DNA of 64,000 nt from Sphingomonas radiodurans (GCF_020866845.1 NZ_CP086594.1:1-64000); one strand, 5' to 3'. Shown: positions 1 to 10,718, counted from the first letter of the stretch. The notes: generated by a model from the letters alone, not told the origin. Numbers and translations are program-made.

Positions 1-72
1 ACGCTTCGTATTCGCCGAGCCCCGCGCTTGCTGCCGCCCGACCTGACCGCCGATAATGCGACCGCAGGATGA
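1..72 (+). CDS. C-terminal end of an unidentified upstream protein (partial)
   Basis: An open frame enters the window at its first base and stops at TGA 70-72, giving only about 23 residues ending ADNATAG. It lies just upstream of and in the same direction as hdaA, with 28 bases to the hdaA start. In many alphaproteobacteria a PerM/AI-2E-type membrane permease precedes hdaA, so this could be the end of such a gene. The piece is too short to identify and the assignment is only from context. Confidence 0.4.
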   Translation, partial: TLRIRRAPRLLPPDLTADNATAG

Positions 73-100
73 CCATCAAACGCGGGACGCCGAGGCCGCG

Positions 101-718
101 ATGAGCCAGATCGCGCTCCCGCTGGCCTGGCCGGCCGATCCGCGCGACGACGAGTTTCTGGTGACGGCGTCGAACGCGCGCGCGGCGCATGCGCTCGATC
201 ATTGGGCAACATGGCCGGTGATGGCATCGCTGCTCGTCGGGCCACGCAAATCGGGACGCAGCCTGTTAGCGCGCATCTTCGCGGCAAAGAGCGGAGGCGT
301 GATGATCGACGATGCCGACGCGCGCCCGGAAGAGGAGCTGTTCCACGCCTGGAATCGCGCTCAGTCCGATCGCCGACCGCTCGTCATGATCGCTGACGCC
401 GCGCCGCCGGAATGGAAGATCCGCCTGCCGGATCTTCGATCGCGCATTGCGGCGACGCCGATCGCAACCATCGAGGCGCCGGACGATGCGCTCATGCGGG
501 CGCTTTTGGAGCACAAGTTCGCGCTTCGTGGGCTCGATGCACGCGCCGATCTGATCGATTGGCTGGTTACTCGGATCGAACGCAGTCATGTTGCCGTCAT
601 CCGCACCGTTGATGCGTTGGACCAGGAGGTGATGGAGAGCCGCAAGCGACTTTCCATCCCGCTCGCTCGGACCACGCTTGCGGCTGCTGCGTTGATCCCG
701 CAATCGCCGGAGCCATAA
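101..718 (+). CDS. hdaA: HdaA-like DnaA regulatory inactivator (AAA+ DnaA paralogue)
   Basis: A 205-residue DnaA-related AAA+ protein of the Hda/HdaA family. Hda binds the DNA-polymerase sliding clamp and stimulates ATP hydrolysis by DnaA, which limits re-initiation. Residues 3-8 read QIALPL, a match to the clamp-binding motif QL[SD]LPL at the Hda N-terminus. A P-loop lies at residues 47-54 (GPRKSGRS), but the usual lysine is arginine. Walker B is near residues 67-73 (VMIDDAD). The C-terminal lid matches Hda (LPDLRSR, then RKRLSIP). The ATG at 101 is preferred over an upstream in-frame ATG at 56 because it places the clamp motif at the N-terminus and has GAGG at 92-95. It overlaps ppk1 by one base (TAATG), so the two are probably translated together. 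Confidence 0.85.
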   Translation: MSQIALPLAWPADPRDDEFLVTASNARAAHALDHWATWPVMASLLVGPRKSGRSLLARIFAAKSGGVMIDDADARPEEELFHAWNRAQSDRRPLVMIADAAPPEWKIRLPDLRSRIAATPIATIEAPDDALMRALLEHKFALRGLDARADLIDWLVTRIERSHVAVIRTVDALDQEVMESRKRLSIPLARTTLAAAALIPQSPEP

Positions 719-2886
719 TGACCCGATCCGTACGCCAAGTTCGCCTCGATGCCGACGACGATCCCTTCGAGGATCGCGGCACCGATCGCTATTTCAACCG
801 AGAGCTTTCATGGTTGGCATTCAACCGCCGCGTGCTGGAGGAAGCATGCAACCCGGCGCATCCCATGCTCGAGCGGCTGCGCTTCCTGTCGATTTCCGGC
901 TCGAACCTCGACGAATTCTTCATGGTCCGCGTGGCCGGATTGAAGGGCCAGCAGCTGCAGGATGTCGAGGCCCGCTCCGCTGACGGGCTCACCCCCTCGC
1001 AGCAGCTGGCGCCAATTACGTTGGAGGCCGATGCGCTGCTCGCCAGCCAGGAGAGCGTGTGGCGCGACATCCGCCACGCACTGGCCGATTCTGGGATCCA
1101 GGTGCTCGGATCGAGCAAGGTCGATGCGGTGCTCTCGGCCAAGGAAATCGGCTGGCTGGAAACGCATTTCCGCGAGCAGTTCTTCCCGATCCTGACGCCG
1201 CAAGCGCTCGATCCGGCGCACCCGTTTCCCTTCATGCCCAACAAGGGGCTGGCGGTGATGTTCGATCTGGTTCGGATCTCCGACAAGGAGCCGATTCGCG
1301 AGCTGGTTATGGTCCCCGCCGGCATGTCGCGTTTCGTGCGGCTACCGGGGGACGCGGCGCGGTACGTCGCTGTCGAATCGATGATCAAGCGCTTCTCCGC
1401 GCTGCTCTTTCCCGGCTACCGCATCGAAGGCGCGGCTGAGTTCCGCGTGCTGCGCGACAGCGACATCGAGCTTGAGGAAGAAGCGGAGGATCTCGTCCGC
1501 TACTTTGCCAACGCCATTAAACGTCGGCGGCGCGGTCGCGTGATTCGGCTCGAGCTTGAGACCGGCATGCCGGAGTCGCTCGCCAAGGTGCTGCGCGACG
1601 AGCTTGGCGAACAGGCTCTCGTCACCGAATCGGGCTCCTTCCTCGGCATCGGCGATCTCGAACAGATCGTCGAGGAGGATCGTCCAGACCTGAAGTTCGT
1701 CCCCTTCACCCCGCGCTTCCCGGAGCGCATCCGCGAGTTCAGCGGCGATTGTTTCGCGGCGATCCGGTCGAAGGACATCATCGTCCACCACCCGTACGAA
1801 ACGTTCGATGTCGTGCTCGCCTTCCTCAAGCAGGCGGCGAACGATCCGGATGTCGTCGCGATCAAGCAGACGTTGTATCGCGCGGGCAAGCAATCCGCCG
1901 TCATCAACGCGCTGATTCAGGCGGCGGAGGCCGGCAAATCGGTGACCGCGGTGGTCGAGCTGAAGGCGCGCTTCGACGAGGAGCAAAACCTGCTCTGGGC
2001 CTCCGCGCTGGAACGAGCCGGTGTCCAGGTGGTCTATGGCTTCATCGACTGGAAAACACACGCCAAGGTCTCGATGGTCGTGCGGCGCGAGGCAGGGCAG
2101 TTCCGCAGTTACTGCCATTTCGGAACCGGCAATTATCACCCGGTCACCGCGAAGATCTACACCGACCTGAGCTTCTTCACCGCGGCGCCAGCGGCGGGAC
2201 GCGATGCGGCGCGGATGTTCAATTACATCACTGGCTATGTCGAACCGGAGAACATGGAGGGCGTCGTCCTCTCGCCGCGGTCGCTGCGCACGCGCTTGCT
2301 GGACGAGATCGACGCCGAGATCGCCCATGCCCGCGCGGGGCGAGCCGGGATGATCTGGGCGAAGATGAACAGTCTCGTCGATCCCGCAATCATCGAGAAG
2401 CTCTACGAAGCGAGCGGGGCGGGGGTACAAATCGATCTGATCATCCGTGGCATCTGCTGCCTTCGGCCGCGGATCCCCGGTTTGTCGGAGAATATTCGCG
2501 TAAAGTCGATCGTTGGGAGGTTCCTCGAACACAGCCGGATCGCGGTGTTCGGAAATGGCGCGCGCCTACCCAACGACGGCGCACATGTATACATTTCGTC
2601 GGCCGATTGGATGCCGCGCAACTTCGATCGTCGTGTCGAATATCTGCTCCCGATCAACAATCAGACGGTGCACGATCAAGTGCTCGATCAAGTCATGGTG
2701 GCCAACCTGATCGACAACGAACAGAGTTGGGATCTCCACGCCGACGGCAGCTACACGCGTACCGCTACAGGCGATAAGCCGTTCAATCTACATCGCTATT
2801 TCATGACCAACCCGTCGTTGTCGGGCCGCGGCGCGGCGCTTGGTGCGGGCGGTGAAGTTCCCACCTTGTCGTTGCGACAGGATTGA
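718..2886 (+). CDS. ppk1: Polyphosphate kinase 1
   Basis: A 722-residue polyphosphate kinase that reversibly moves the gamma-phosphate of ATP onto a growing inorganic polyphosphate chain. The full PPK1 layout is present: N-terminal helical domain, head domain, then two phospholipase-D-like catalytic domains. The likely phosphohistidine nucleophile is H448 in the motif THAK, and the second active-site histidine is H605 in GRFLEHSRI. Other conserved blocks are [10 protein letters not shown] near residue 30 and HFGTGNYHP after H448. Length is normal for the family. It sits between hdaA (TAATG overlap) and ppx (TTGA overlap), so polyphosphate synthesis and breakdown enzymes are probably made from one transcript. 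Confidence 0.97.
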   Translation: MTRSVRQVRLDADDDPFEDRGTDRYFNRELSWLAFNRRVLEEACNPAHPMLERLRFLSISGSNLDEFFMVRVAGLKGQQLQDVEARSADGLTPSQQLAPITLEADALLASQESVWRDIRHALADSGIQVLGSSKVDAVLSAKEIGWLETHFREQFFPILTPQALDPAHPFPFMPNKGLAVMFDLVRISDKEPIRELVMVPAGMSRFVRLPGDAARYVAVESMIKRFSALLFPGYRIEGAAEFRVLRDSDIELEEEAEDLVRYFANAIKRRRRGRVIRLELETGMPESLAKVLRDELGEQALVTESGSFLGIGDLEQIVEEDRPDLKFVPFTPRFPERIREFSGDCFAAIRSKDIIVHHPYETFDVVLAFLKQAANDPDVVAIKQTLYRAGKQSAVINALIQAAEAGKSVTAVVELKARFDEEQNLLWASALERAGVQVVYGFIDWKTHAKVSMVVRREAGQFRSYCHFGTGNYHPVTAKIYTDLSFFTAAPAAGRDAARMFNYITGYVEPENMEGVVLSPRSLRTRLLDEIDAEIAHARAGRAGMIWAKMNSLVDPAIIEKLYEASGAGVQIDLIIRGICCLRPRIPGLSENIRVKSIVGRFLEHSRIAVFGNGARLPNDGAHVYISSADWMPRNFDRRVEYLLPINNQTVHDQVLDQVMVANLIDNEQSWDLHADGSYTRTATGDKPFNLHRYFMTNPSLSGRGAALGAGGEVPTLSLRQD

Positions 2887-4355
2887 CCCGCGTGGACGGT
2901 ACTCGCACTGCGATCATCGACATCGGCTCCAATTCGATCCGCCTGGTCGTGTATCAAGGACCAGCGCGGCTACCGGCGATCCTGTTCAACGAAAAAGTAA
3001 TGGCCGGGCTCGGGCGCAGCCTCGCGCAGACAGGAGCAATCGACGAGGGGTCGCTCGCGCTAGCGACCGCCGCTTTGTCCCGCTTCGCCTCACTCGCACG
3101 CGAGATGGCGTGTGATAACATTCGCACCGTGGCCACCGCCGCGGTCCGCGATGCTGCCAACGGCGAGGTGCTGATCGCGCGCGCGGCTGATGTCGGGCTT
3201 ACGGTTGAGCTGCTGTCTGGCCAAGCAGAAGCTTTCGCGGCGGGTCACGGCGTGCTGTCGGCGGTTCGCGATGCCGACGGGATCGTCGGCGATCTGGGCG
3301 GCGGCAGCCTTGAACTGGTGCGGATCGCGGGCGGCGAAATCCACGCCAATGCGTCATTCCCGCTCGGCGTGCTGCGGCTCGGCAGCGTTCGCCCTAAGGC
3401 CGAGTTTGATAGCAGTGTGGCCAAAATCCTAGCCGACGCTGGCTGGGAGGGCGCGGGGCGGGGCCGGCCGTTATATCTGGTCGGTGGGTCATGGCGCTCG
3501 CTAGCGCGCGTTGACATTCACGACACGCGTTATCCGCTGCCGATCCTTCACGAGTATCGAATGTCACCCGAGCGCGTTGACCTGCTCCGTCTCAAACTGG
3601 CGACGGTCGACAAGGCGTGGCTCAAGTCCATCCCGCATCTCTCGGGCGGCCGTCTCCCGACGCTCGCGGCCGCGACGGATCTGCTCGGTGCCCTGCTGCC
3701 GGTGCTTGGATCAAGCGACACGATCGTCTCGGCGTTCGGTTTGCGCGAAGGCTTGCTCTACCAGCGACTGACGACCGCGGAAGCGGCGCTTGACCCCTTG
3801 ATCGTCGCCACGCGCGACGAGGGCCGCCGGCTGGGCCGATTTCCTGAGCATGGTGATCTACTTGACCGCTGGATCGCGCCCCTGTTCGTTGACGATGCAC
3901 CAGGCGATGCGCGGCTGCGTCACGCGGCCTGCCTGCTTGCTGACACGTGCTGGCGTGCCAATCCCGATTTCCGCGTCGAGCTCGGTGTCGAGACTGCATT
4001 GCACGGCAATTGGGTAGGTATCGACGCGCACGGCCGAGCGATGATGGCAGCGGCGTTGGCCGCGAGCCTCGGTGGCCAGCAGCCCTATATCGCGCCGATA
4101 CCGGCGCTGGCGCCCCCGGCAGATCTCGCGCGGGCTACGGCGTGGGGGCTGGCGATCAGACTAGCGCAGCGGCTGTCGGGCGGTGTCGCTGGGCCGCTAA
4201 ACCGAACACAGCTGGCCGTGGTCGACGGAACAATCGAATTTTCCTGGCGGGGCGCCGATCGAGCGTTGGGCGGCGAAGCGGTGGAGAAGCGGCTACGCTC
4301 GCTTGGCACGGCGATGGGCCTGCCAACGGTCGTGCGTGAGCTCCAGTTCGCGTGA
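2883..4355 (+). CDS. ppx: Exopolyphosphatase / guanosine pentaphosphatase family (Ppx/GppA)
   Basis: A 490-residue Ppx/GppA phosphatase of the ASKHA (actin/hexokinase) fold. It removes terminal phosphates from polyphosphate and possibly acts on pppGpp. The first phosphate loop is [10 protein letters not shown] near residue 13 and the second is [11 protein letters not shown] near residue 137. The C-terminal third is the helical HD-like part of the family. The first start is TTG at 2883, which overlaps the ppk1 stop as TTGA. A GTG at 2892 is the alternative and would shorten the protein by three residues. Choosing between exopolyphosphatase and pppGpp phosphatase activity is not possible from sequence, but pairing with ppk1 favours polyphosphate. 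Confidence 0.93.
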   Translation: MTRVDGTRTAIIDIGSNSIRLVVYQGPARLPAILFNEKVMAGLGRSLAQTGAIDEGSLALATAALSRFASLAREMACDNIRTVATAAVRDAANGEVLIARAADVGLTVELLSGQAEAFAAGHGVLSAVRDADGIVGDLGGGSLELVRIAGGEIHANASFPLGVLRLGSVRPKAEFDSSVAKILADAGWEGAGRGRPLYLVGGSWRSLARVDIHDTRYPLPILHEYRMSPERVDLLRLKLATVDKAWLKSIPHLSGGRLPTLAAATDLLGALLPVLGSSDTIVSAFGLREGLLYQRLTTAEAALDPLIVATRDEGRRLGRFPEHGDLLDRWIAPLFVDDAPGDARLRHAACLLADTCWRANPDFRVELGVETALHGNWVGIDAHGRAMMAAALAASLGGQQPYIAPIPALAPPADLARATAWGLAIRLAQRLSGGVAGPLNRTQLAVVDGTIEFSWRGADRALGGEAVEKRLRSLGTAMGLPTVVRELQFA

Positions 4356-4362
4356 TCAACCG

Positions 4363-4374
4363 GTGATCGATCAC
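4363..4374. repeat. 12-bp perfect palindrome between convergent ppx and rnd
   Basis: GTGATCGATCAC lies in the 26-base gap between the ppx stop and the rnd stop. It has no loop and no T-run, so it is a poor intrinsic terminator. It may be incidental, since GATC-containing words are common here. Confidence 0.3.
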
Positions 4375-4381
4375 TCCCCCG

Positions 4382-5557
4382 TCAAGTATTAACGTCGATC
4401 CGCGTCATCTTCAGCTTCCCCTCAACCACCGCAAAGCCCAGCCGCCCCTCGACCAGGTCGAGCGCCTCGTGCCCGAACTGGTCGAAGCGCCAACCCGTCA
4501 GCATCGCGAGATTATCGCGCTGCCCGGCGGCAAGAGCTTCCAGCTCCTCGCCGCGCGCCAGCAGCCGCGGCGCGACGTCGATATCGCGCGCGCGGATCTT
4601 GAGCAGTAGCTTCAGCAGGTCTGCAACAAGTGCGCCTTCCTTGCCGAGGCCAGGCTTACGGTCCTCGCGCGGGGGCATCTCCTCCATCGACATCGGCTCC
4701 GCGCTCTCGATAGCAGCCAACAGCCGCTTGCCGATATCGTTCGTGCCCCAGGTGGCGGACAGGCCGCGCACCTTCACCAGATCGGCCTGCTTCTTCGGCG
4801 GATGACCCGCCAGATCGGCGACCGTTTCGTCCTTGACGATCCGGCCACGCGGCAGATCCTTCGAGCGAGCTTCCAGCTCGCGCCACCGCGCAATCGCCTT
4901 GAGCCGCCCAAGCACGTCGGGCCGACGCCCGGAGATCCGAACGCGCTTCCACGCCAGGTCGGGATCGTTGGCGTAATTCGCCGGATCGCCGAGCCGCTCC
5001 ATTTCCTGATCGAGCCACGCGCCGCGCCCGGTCTTCTTCAATCGCTCCAGCATACGCGGAAAGATGTTCGACAGATGCGTTACGTCACCGATCGCGTAAT
5101 CGACTTGCCGTACGTCGAGCGGGCGACGCGACCAGTCAGTGAACCGCGCACCCTTGTCGATCTGGATGCCAAGCCAGCTGTCGACCAGGTTCGAATAGCC
5201 GATCTGCTCACCCTGGCCGAGTGCCATCGCCGCCACCTGCGTGTCGAACAGCGGGTAGGGCGTCTTGCCGGTCAGGTTGTAGATGATCTCCAGATCCTGC
5301 CCGCCGGCGTGGAAGACCTTGAGCACATCCTCGTTGTTCACCAGCAGGTCGAGCAGGGGCTGCATGTCGAGCCCCAACGCCATCGGATCGATCGCCGCCG
5401 CCTCCTCGGTATCGGCGATCTGGATCAGGCACAGCTCGGGCCAGAACGTGTTCTCGCGCATGAATTCCGTATCGACGCAAACGAACGGAGCATCGGCGAG
5501 ACGAGCGCAAAGATTGGCGAGCGCCGCACTGTCGGTGATCAATGGATGAACATGCAT
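4382..5557 (-). CDS. rnd: Ribonuclease D
   Basis: A 391-residue 3'-5' exoribonuclease of the DEDD superfamily that trims tRNA precursors and other structured RNAs. Exo I is D29 and E31 in CVDTEF, Exo II is the aspartate in HAGGQDLEII, and Exo III is the D in YAIGDVTHL. HRDC-type helical domains fill the C-terminal half (for example RARDIDVAPRLLARGEEL). The frame is open further upstream, but the ATG at 5557 gives the usual N-terminus MHVHPLITD and a normal family length. It is a single gene convergent with ppx and divergent from aspS. Confidence 0.94.
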   Translation of the reverse strand: MHVHPLITDSAALANLCARLADAPFVCVDTEFMRENTFWPELCLIQIADTEEAAAIDPMALGLDMQPLLDLLVNNEDVLKVFHAGGQDLEIIYNLTGKTPYPLFDTQVAAMALGQGEQIGYSNLVDSWLGIQIDKGARFTDWSRRPLDVRQVDYAIGDVTHLSNIFPRMLERLKKTGRGAWLDQEMERLGDPANYANDPDLAWKRVRISGRRPDVLGRLKAIARWRELEARSKDLPRGRIVKDETVADLAGHPPKKQADLVKVRGLSATWGTNDIGKRLLAAIESAEPMSMEEMPPREDRKPGLGKEGALVADLLKLLLKIRARDIDVAPRLLARGEELEALAAGQRDNLAMLTGWRFDQFGHEALDLVEGRLGFAVVEGKLKMTRIDVNT

Positions 5558-5696
5558 AAGCGCCGCCCCATAGCCGCGTGCGCGCGGGTTGACAAAGAGG
5601 GGATGGAAGGGGAGGGCGCAGGCCATTCTCGCTACCTTGTCATGCAAGCGGACGCTCGCATCGCGCGGTGGGGAGCGCCACCCTTGCCTCACGATA

Positions 5697-5714
5697 CCCC
5701 AGCTTCCGCTGGGG
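5697..5714. repeat. Palindromic intergenic element (CCCCAGC-TTCC-GCTGGGG)
   Basis: A 7-bp inverted repeat with a 4-base loop, flanked by ACGATA and TGACG, lies 16 bases before aspS in the rnd-aspS divergent gap. The word looks like a repeat commonly seen between genes in sphingomonads (GTCACCCCAGC plus a loop plus GCTGGGGT). Only one copy is present in this window, so its repeat status rests on general knowledge. It could also form a hairpin in the aspS leader. Confidence 0.5.
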
Positions 5715-5729
5715 TGACGAAAGAACCTT

Positions 5730-7541
5730 ATGATGCACGCCTATCGCTCGCACACTTGCGCTCAGCTCGACGCCGAAAATGTCGGCAGCGATGTCCGCCT
5801 GTCCGGCTGGATCCATCGCAAGCGCGATCACGGCGGCGTGTTGTTCGTCGATCTGCGCGACCATTATGGCATCACGCAGATCGTTGCGGATAGCGATTCG
5901 CCGGCGTTGCCGATGCTCGAGTCGCTGCGCGTTGAATCGGTCATTACGATTGATGGCGTGGTGAAGGCGCGTTCCGAAGCGACAGTGAATCCCAACCTCG
6001 CGACCGGCGAGATCGAAGTGTTTGCGCGCGCCGTGACGGTGCAAAGCCACGCGCAGGAGCTGCCGATGCCGGTGGCGGGCGAGCAGGATTATCCCGAGGA
6101 TATCCGACTGCGTTATCGCTTCCTCGATCTGCGCCGCGAGAAGCTCCACGCCAACATTATGCTACGCTCAAAGGTGATCTCGTCGATCCGCGGGCGGATG
6201 GTCGATCAAGGCTTCACCGAGTTCCAGACGCCGATCCTGACCGCGTCGTCGCCCGAAGGCGCGCGCGACTACCTTGTCCCTAGCCGTGTCCATCCCGGAA
6301 AATTCTATGCGCTCCCGCAGGCGCCGCAGATGTTCAAGCAGCTGCTGATGGTCGCTGGGTTCGACCGCTACTTCCAGATCGCGCCGTGTTTCCGCGATGA
6401 GGATGCGCGCGCGGATCGCTCGCCCGGTGAATTCTACCAGCTCGATTTCGAGATGAGCTACGTCACGCAGGACGATGTGTTCGCCGCGATCGAGCCAGTG
6501 CTGCACGGTGTATTCGAGGAATTCGCGAACTGGCAGGGCAAGGGCCGCACCGTTAGCGCCTTGCCGTTCAAGCGTATTCCGTATCGCGAATCGATGCTGA
6601 AATACGGCAACGACAAGCCCGACCTGCGCAACCCGATCATCATCTCCGATGTCTCGGAGCATTTCGTCGGATCGGGCTTCGGTCGGTTCGCCTCGATCGT
6701 CGAGGCGGGCGACGTGGTGCGCGCAATACCGGCGCCGAAGACCGCCGAGAAGTCGCGAAAGTTCTTCGACGACATGAACGCCTGGGCGCAGGCCGAGGGC
6801 TTCGCCGGCCTGGGTTATGCCACGCGCAAGGCTGGCGAATGGGGCGGGCCGATTGCCAAGAACCACGGCGAGGAAAAGATGAACGCGCTCGGCGATGCGC
6901 TCGGCCTCGGGCCAGACGACGGGCTGTTCTTCGCGGCTGGCAAGGAAGCACAGGCTGCCAAGCTCGCTGGCCTTGCACGCACTCGAGCAGCCGAGCAGCT
7001 TGGCCTGATCGACAAGAGCCGCTTCGAGTTCTGCTGGATCGTCGATTTCCCGATGTTCGAATATGACGAGGAATCGAAGAAGGTCGACTTCAGCCACAAT
7101 CCCTTCAGCATGCCGCAGGGCGAGATGGAGGCGCTGGAGACCAAGGATCCGCTCGATATCCTCGCTTATCAATATGACATCGTGTGCAACGGCATCGAGC
7201 TGTCATCGGGCGCGATCCGCAACCATCGCCCCGAGATCATGTACAAGGCCTTCGAGATCGCTGGCTACACACAGGCCGACGTCGACACGAACTTCGCCGG
7301 CATGATCAACGCCTTCAAGTTCGGCGCGCCACCGCACGGTGGGTCGGCACCTGGAATTGACCGCATCGTCATGCTGCTCGCCGACGAGCCGAACATCCGC
7401 GAAGTAATCGTTTTCCCAATGACGCAAAAGGCCGAAGATCTGATGATGGGTGCGCCCAACTTCGCAACGTCGAAGCAACTACGCGAATTGAACATCCGCG
7501 TGGTGACCGATGGCCCGAAGGACGGCGCCAAGACGCAGTAA
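5730..7541 (+). CDS. aspS: Aspartyl-tRNA synthetase
   Basis: A 603-residue class II aminoacyl-tRNA synthetase that charges tRNA-Asp. The N-terminal OB-fold anticodon domain (about residues 1-110) is followed by the class II catalytic core. Motif 2 is [19 protein letters not shown] near residue 216, and motif 3 contains [16 protein letters not shown] in the last 80 residues. The length implies the bacterial GAD insertion domain between motifs 2 and 3. Tandem ATG codons at 5730 and 5733 are both possible starts. Whether it is strictly specific for tRNA-Asp or also charges tRNA-Asn cannot be told without checking for a gatCAB system elsewhere. Confidence 0.97.
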   Translation: MMHAYRSHTCAQLDAENVGSDVRLSGWIHRKRDHGGVLFVDLRDHYGITQIVADSDSPALPMLESLRVESVITIDGVVKARSEATVNPNLATGEIEVFARAVTVQSHAQELPMPVAGEQDYPEDIRLRYRFLDLRREKLHANIMLRSKVISSIRGRMVDQGFTEFQTPILTASSPEGARDYLVPSRVHPGKFYALPQAPQMFKQLLMVAGFDRYFQIAPCFRDEDARADRSPGEFYQLDFEMSYVTQDDVFAAIEPVLHGVFEEFANWQGKGRTVSALPFKRIPYRESMLKYGNDKPDLRNPIIISDVSEHFVGSGFGRFASIVEAGDVVRAIPAPKTAEKSRKFFDDMNAWAQAEGFAGLGYATRKAGEWGGPIAKNHGEEKMNALGDALGLGPDDGLFFAAGKEAQAAKLAGLARTRAAEQLGLIDKSRFEFCWIVDFPMFEYDEESKKVDFSHNPFSMPQGEMEALETKDPLDILAYQYDIVCNGIELSSGAIRNHRPEIMYKAFEIAGYTQADVDTNFAGMINAFKFGAPPHGGSAPGIDRIVMLLADEPNIREVIVFPMTQKAEDLMMGAPNFATSKQLRELNIRVVTDGPKDGAKTQ

Positions 7542-7667
7542 CGGCGATGCCTTTGCCGACCTGGAGCGGTTGAAGCGCAAAGGGCAGTACGCGCGGTTTC
7601 ACGTGATCGGGCCGCTAGCTAGGTCGCATTAGCCATGCCATCACGCCGCCCGGGGTATGGGGGCGTG

Positions 7668-9089
7668 ATGGTACAGGATCGGATGCAACCGGCGTCGCCG
7701 GCGCCGCTCGCCCGTAGCCTGGGTGTGGTTGGGGTGCTGTTCCTGACGCTATCGGTGACGACGCCGGCCTCCTCGCTTTTCGTCATCGTGCCGGGCATGC
7801 TGCAAGTCGCGGGGACGGGCGCAATCCGGGCGACTCTCATCGCTGGTCTCGTGTGCGTGGCGACCGCGTATATCTACGCTGAGCTGTCATCCGCGTGGCC
7901 AGTGGCGGGCGGCGAATACGTGATGGTCGCGCAGACACTCGGTCCGCTGGCCGGCTTCGTCATGCTGGGCATAAACGTGTTCAACAATTTGATCTTCCTG
8001 CCCGTGGCCGGGCTGGGGATCCGTGAGGTTCTGGCCGGCGTGATCCCGTCACTGCCGCAGATACCGACCGCGATCGCGGTCGTCGGCGCATGTACGCTGA
8101 TTGGCCTGTTGAACATCCGCATCAACGCGATCGTAACAGGTGCCTTCCTGCTAGTGGAGATCGTCGCCCTGTTCGCGGTGACGGCATTCGGGCTGGTCGA
8201 TATCAGTCGCAATCCGCTCAGCTTCCTCACCGATCCGCAGATGATCGATGGCCTGTCGCTTGTCCCGGCCTCATGGGCGTCGATCGGCGTTGCCGCGTCG
8301 ATCGCGATATTCGCTTTCAATGGCTATGGCGCGGCGGTGTATTTCGGCGAGGAGATGCGCGAGGCGCCGAGCCGGATCGCGCGATCGATCATGTGGGCGC
8401 TGGTCTGGACTTTGGTGCTAGAGGGCGTGCCACTTCTCGCTGCGCTGATGGGGGCGGTGGATCTGCCGTCACTACTGGCGTCATCCAATCCGTTCGGAGA
8501 CTTGGCGACCCGCGCGGGAGGCGAAAGGGCAGGGCAGTTCATTGCGGCCGGCGTCGCCCTGGCGATCGTCAATGCGATCATCGCCTGGGTGCTCGCGTGT
8601 TCGCGCTTTTTCTACAGCACGGCGCGCGACGGATCATGGGGTCGGCCGCTCGACCGCTGGATGCTCACGATCCATCCGCGCTGGCAGAGCCCGTGGATCG
8701 GGACACTGTTGGTCGGCGGCGTCGGCATGGTGCTGTGTTTCCTGCCGCTCCGTCTGCTCGAAGTCTGGAGCGGGGCGGGGCTAATCGCAATCTACGCCGG
8801 GATGGCCCTGGCAGCCATCGTGGGACGTCGTACAGGGGCCACAGCGCATTCACGGTACCGGATGCCGCTTTACCGCCTGGCGCCGATCGTAACGATGGTA
8901 GCGCTGGCGCTGATCACTTGGGCGACGTGGTTCGATCTTGAAGAGGGCCGGCCGGCGATCATCGCCACATTGGCACAGATCGTGATCGCCGCCGGCTATT
9001 ATTGGTTTATCTTACGTCGCCGTGGCTGGTCGGCCATCGTGCCAGCAGATCACGCCGGGCCGAAACTCCCGTCTTCTTTGAGCACATGA
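7668..9089 (+). CDS. APC-superfamily amino acid permease
   Basis: A 473-residue integral membrane protein with about 12 hydrophobic segments. The N-terminal block LGVVGVLFLTLSVTTPASSLF and the helix AAVYFGEEMREAPSRIARS match the APC amino acid/polyamine permease family, whose members import amino acids or exchange them by secondary transport. The substrate cannot be predicted. The ATG at 7668 is chosen over one at 7635 because it puts a short polar N-terminus before the first helix. The 3' end overlaps the carbonic anhydrase gene on the opposite strand by 40 bases. Confidence 0.88.
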   Translation: MVQDRMQPASPAPLARSLGVVGVLFLTLSVTTPASSLFVIVPGMLQVAGTGAIRATLIAGLVCVATAYIYAELSSAWPVAGGEYVMVAQTLGPLAGFVMLGINVFNNLIFLPVAGLGIREVLAGVIPSLPQIPTAIAVVGACTLIGLLNIRINAIVTGAFLLVEIVALFAVTAFGLVDISRNPLSFLTDPQMIDGLSLVPASWASIGVAASIAIFAFNGYGAAVYFGEEMREAPSRIARSIMWALVWTLVLEGVPLLAALMGAVDLPSLLASSNPFGDLATRAGGERAGQFIAAGVALAIVNAIIAWVLACSRFFYSTARDGSWGRPLDRWMLTIHPRWQSPWIGTLLVGGVGMVLCFLPLRLLEVWSGAGLIAIYAGMALAAIVGRRTGATAHSRYRMPLYRLAPIVTMVALALITWATWFDLEEGRPAIIATLAQIVIAAGYYWFILRRRGWSAIVPADHAGPKLPSSLST

Positions 9090-9679
9090 AGCACGCCGTC
9101 ACGGATCGCAAAATACGCCCCGTGGATGGTCAGATCGCCTGCTGCCTCGCGCTCACGAACGAACGGAAAGCTCCGCAGATTTTTTAAGGAGACGCGCACC
9201 GTCTCTAGCTCCATTTCACGGGCTGCATCCGGTCCGTCGCCATATTGTGCAAGGATCCGCTCGCGCGCGCCGTCAAGCATATCGACCCAATGGTCGATGA
9301 AACCGCCTTCGCCCGGCTCGGAACCGCGAAAACGATGTGACAGCGCGGCGGCACATCCGCCGCACGAGCCGTGGCCGATCACCACGACCTCAGATACCTT
9401 AAGCTGGGTGACCGCAAACTCTAGCGCAGCCGAAACGCCGTGTCGTCCGCCGCCGGTCTCGAACGGCGGCACCAGATTAGCAACGTTGCGCACGACGAAA
9501 ATCTCGCCCGGTGACGCACCGAAGATCTGAGAGGGGTCAACGCGACTATCGGAGCAGGCGATCACCATCACTTTAGGTGATTGGCCCTCCGCGAGTTCCT
9601 TCCAGCGTTCGTGCTGTTCAACGTAATCGTTGGCGCGGAAGTGGCGGTAGCCATCGATCAGGTCAGTGAACTGCGTCAT
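9050..9679 (-). CDS. can: Beta-class carbonic anhydrase
   Basis: A 209-residue zinc enzyme that interconverts CO2 and bicarbonate. Zinc ligands of the beta class are visible: C42 and D44 in ACSDSR, and H103 and C106 in IGHGSCGGC. An arginine after D44 completes the usual Asp-Arg pair. The start at 9679 (MTQFTDL) is supported by a GAGAGGA ribosome binding site just upstream and is preferred over an in-frame ATG at 9742. The last 40 bases overlap the end of the convergent permease gene. Confidence 0.95.
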   Translation of the reverse strand: MTQFTDLIDGYRHFRANDYVEQHERWKELAEGQSPKVMVIACSDSRVDPSQIFGASPGEIFVVRNVANLVPPFETGGGRHGVSAALEFAVTQLKVSEVVVIGHGSCGGCAAALSHRFRGSEPGEGGFIDHWVDMLDGARERILAQYGDGPDAAREMELETVRVSLKNLRSFPFVREREAAGDLTIHGAYFAIRDGVLHVLKEDGSFGPA

Positions 9680-9785
9680 AGGGTCCTCTCGTTGGTGAAG
9701 GTATCGCGAAAACGCCGGTCCAGCGCAATGGTGCCAGCCCAAGCGCGTTGTTTCCGCGAGCCGCAGTCGCTATCTCGCCCGCACG

Positions 9786-10718
9786 ATGAACGAGATTGCC
9801 CCGCTTCTCCGACCTGCTGACGCGCCGCTTCGCCAGCGCAAGCCCGACTGGATCCGCGTCAAGGCGCCGACTTCGATCGGCTTTGCAGAAACCAAGCAAC
9901 TGATGCGCCGCCTGAACCTCGCGACCGTATGCGAAGAGGCCGCGTGCCCCAACATCGGCGAGTGCTGGACCAAGAAACACGCGACCGTGATGATTCTCGG
10001 CGACACGTGCACCCGCGCCTGCGCGTTTTGCAACGTGAAGACGGGAATGCCCCGCGCCGTTGATCCGCTTGAGCCCGAGCACGTTGCGGTGGCCGCTGCC
10101 GAGCTTGGTCTACAGCATATAGTTATCACCTCCGTCGATCGTGACGATCTGCCAGATGGGGGCGCGTCTCAGTTCGTTAAGGTAATCAAAGCGCTACGCC
10201 GCAACACGCCCGGCACGACGATCGAGATTCTGACCCCGGATTTCCGCAACAAGGCACAGTCGGCGGTCGAGTCGATCGTCGAGGCGGGGCCTGACGTTTA
10301 CAACCACAATTTGGAAACCGTGCCGCGGCTGTACCCGACGATCCGGCCTGGCGCGCGCTATTATGCCTCGCTCCGGCTGCTCGAAAGTGTGAAGCGTCAC
10401 GACCCATCGATCTTTACCAAGTCGGGTGTGATGCTGGGCCTGGGTGAAGAGCGACTGGAAGTTCACCAGGTGATGGACGACATGCGCTCTGCAGACATCG
10501 ATTTCCTCACGATGGGTCAATATCTTCAGCCGACGCCGCGCCATGCCAAGGTGATCGATTTCGTCGCGCCTAAGGCGTTCGACGCATATGCTGCAATCGG
10601 CCGGGCCAAGGGCTTTCTGCTGGTGGCCGCGTCGCCACTGACGCGATCGAGCTATCACGCCGGCGACGATTTCGCGCGCATGCGGGCAGCGCGAGAGGCG
10701 CAACTTGCCAAAGCATAA
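9786..10718 (+). CDS. lipA: Lipoyl synthase
   Basis: A 310-residue radical-SAM enzyme that inserts two sulfur atoms into protein-bound octanoyl chains to make lipoyl cofactors for 2-oxoacid dehydrogenases and the glycine cleavage system. Auxiliary-cluster cysteines are C49, C54 and C60 ([12 protein letters not shown]). Radical-SAM cluster cysteines are C75, C79 and C82 (CTRACAFC). The C-terminal [10 protein letters not shown] supplies the conserved serine that ligates the auxiliary cluster. It overlaps the next gene by 14 bases, so the two are probably co-translated. Confidence 0.98.
   Translation: MNEIAPLLRPADAPLRQRKPDWIRVKAPTSIGFAETKQLMRRLNLATVCEEAACPNIGECWTKKHATVMILGDTCTRACAFCNVKTGMPRAVDPLEPEHVAVAAAELGLQHIVITSVDRDDLPDGGASQFVKVIKALRRNTPGTTIEILTPDFRNKAQSAVESIVEAGPDVYNHNLETVPRLYPTIRPGARYYASLRLLESVKRHDPSIFTKSGVMLGLGEERLEVHQVMDDMRSADIDFLTMGQYLQPTPRHAKVIDFVAPKAFDAYAAIGRAKGFLLVAASPLTRSSYHAGDDFARMRAAREAQLAKA

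Noticed and set aside
1342..2532. A 396-codon open frame on the minus strand inside ppk1
   Set aside because: It mirrors the codon positions of ppk1 in a GC-rich genome, has an Arg/Asp-rich composition and no recognisable domain.
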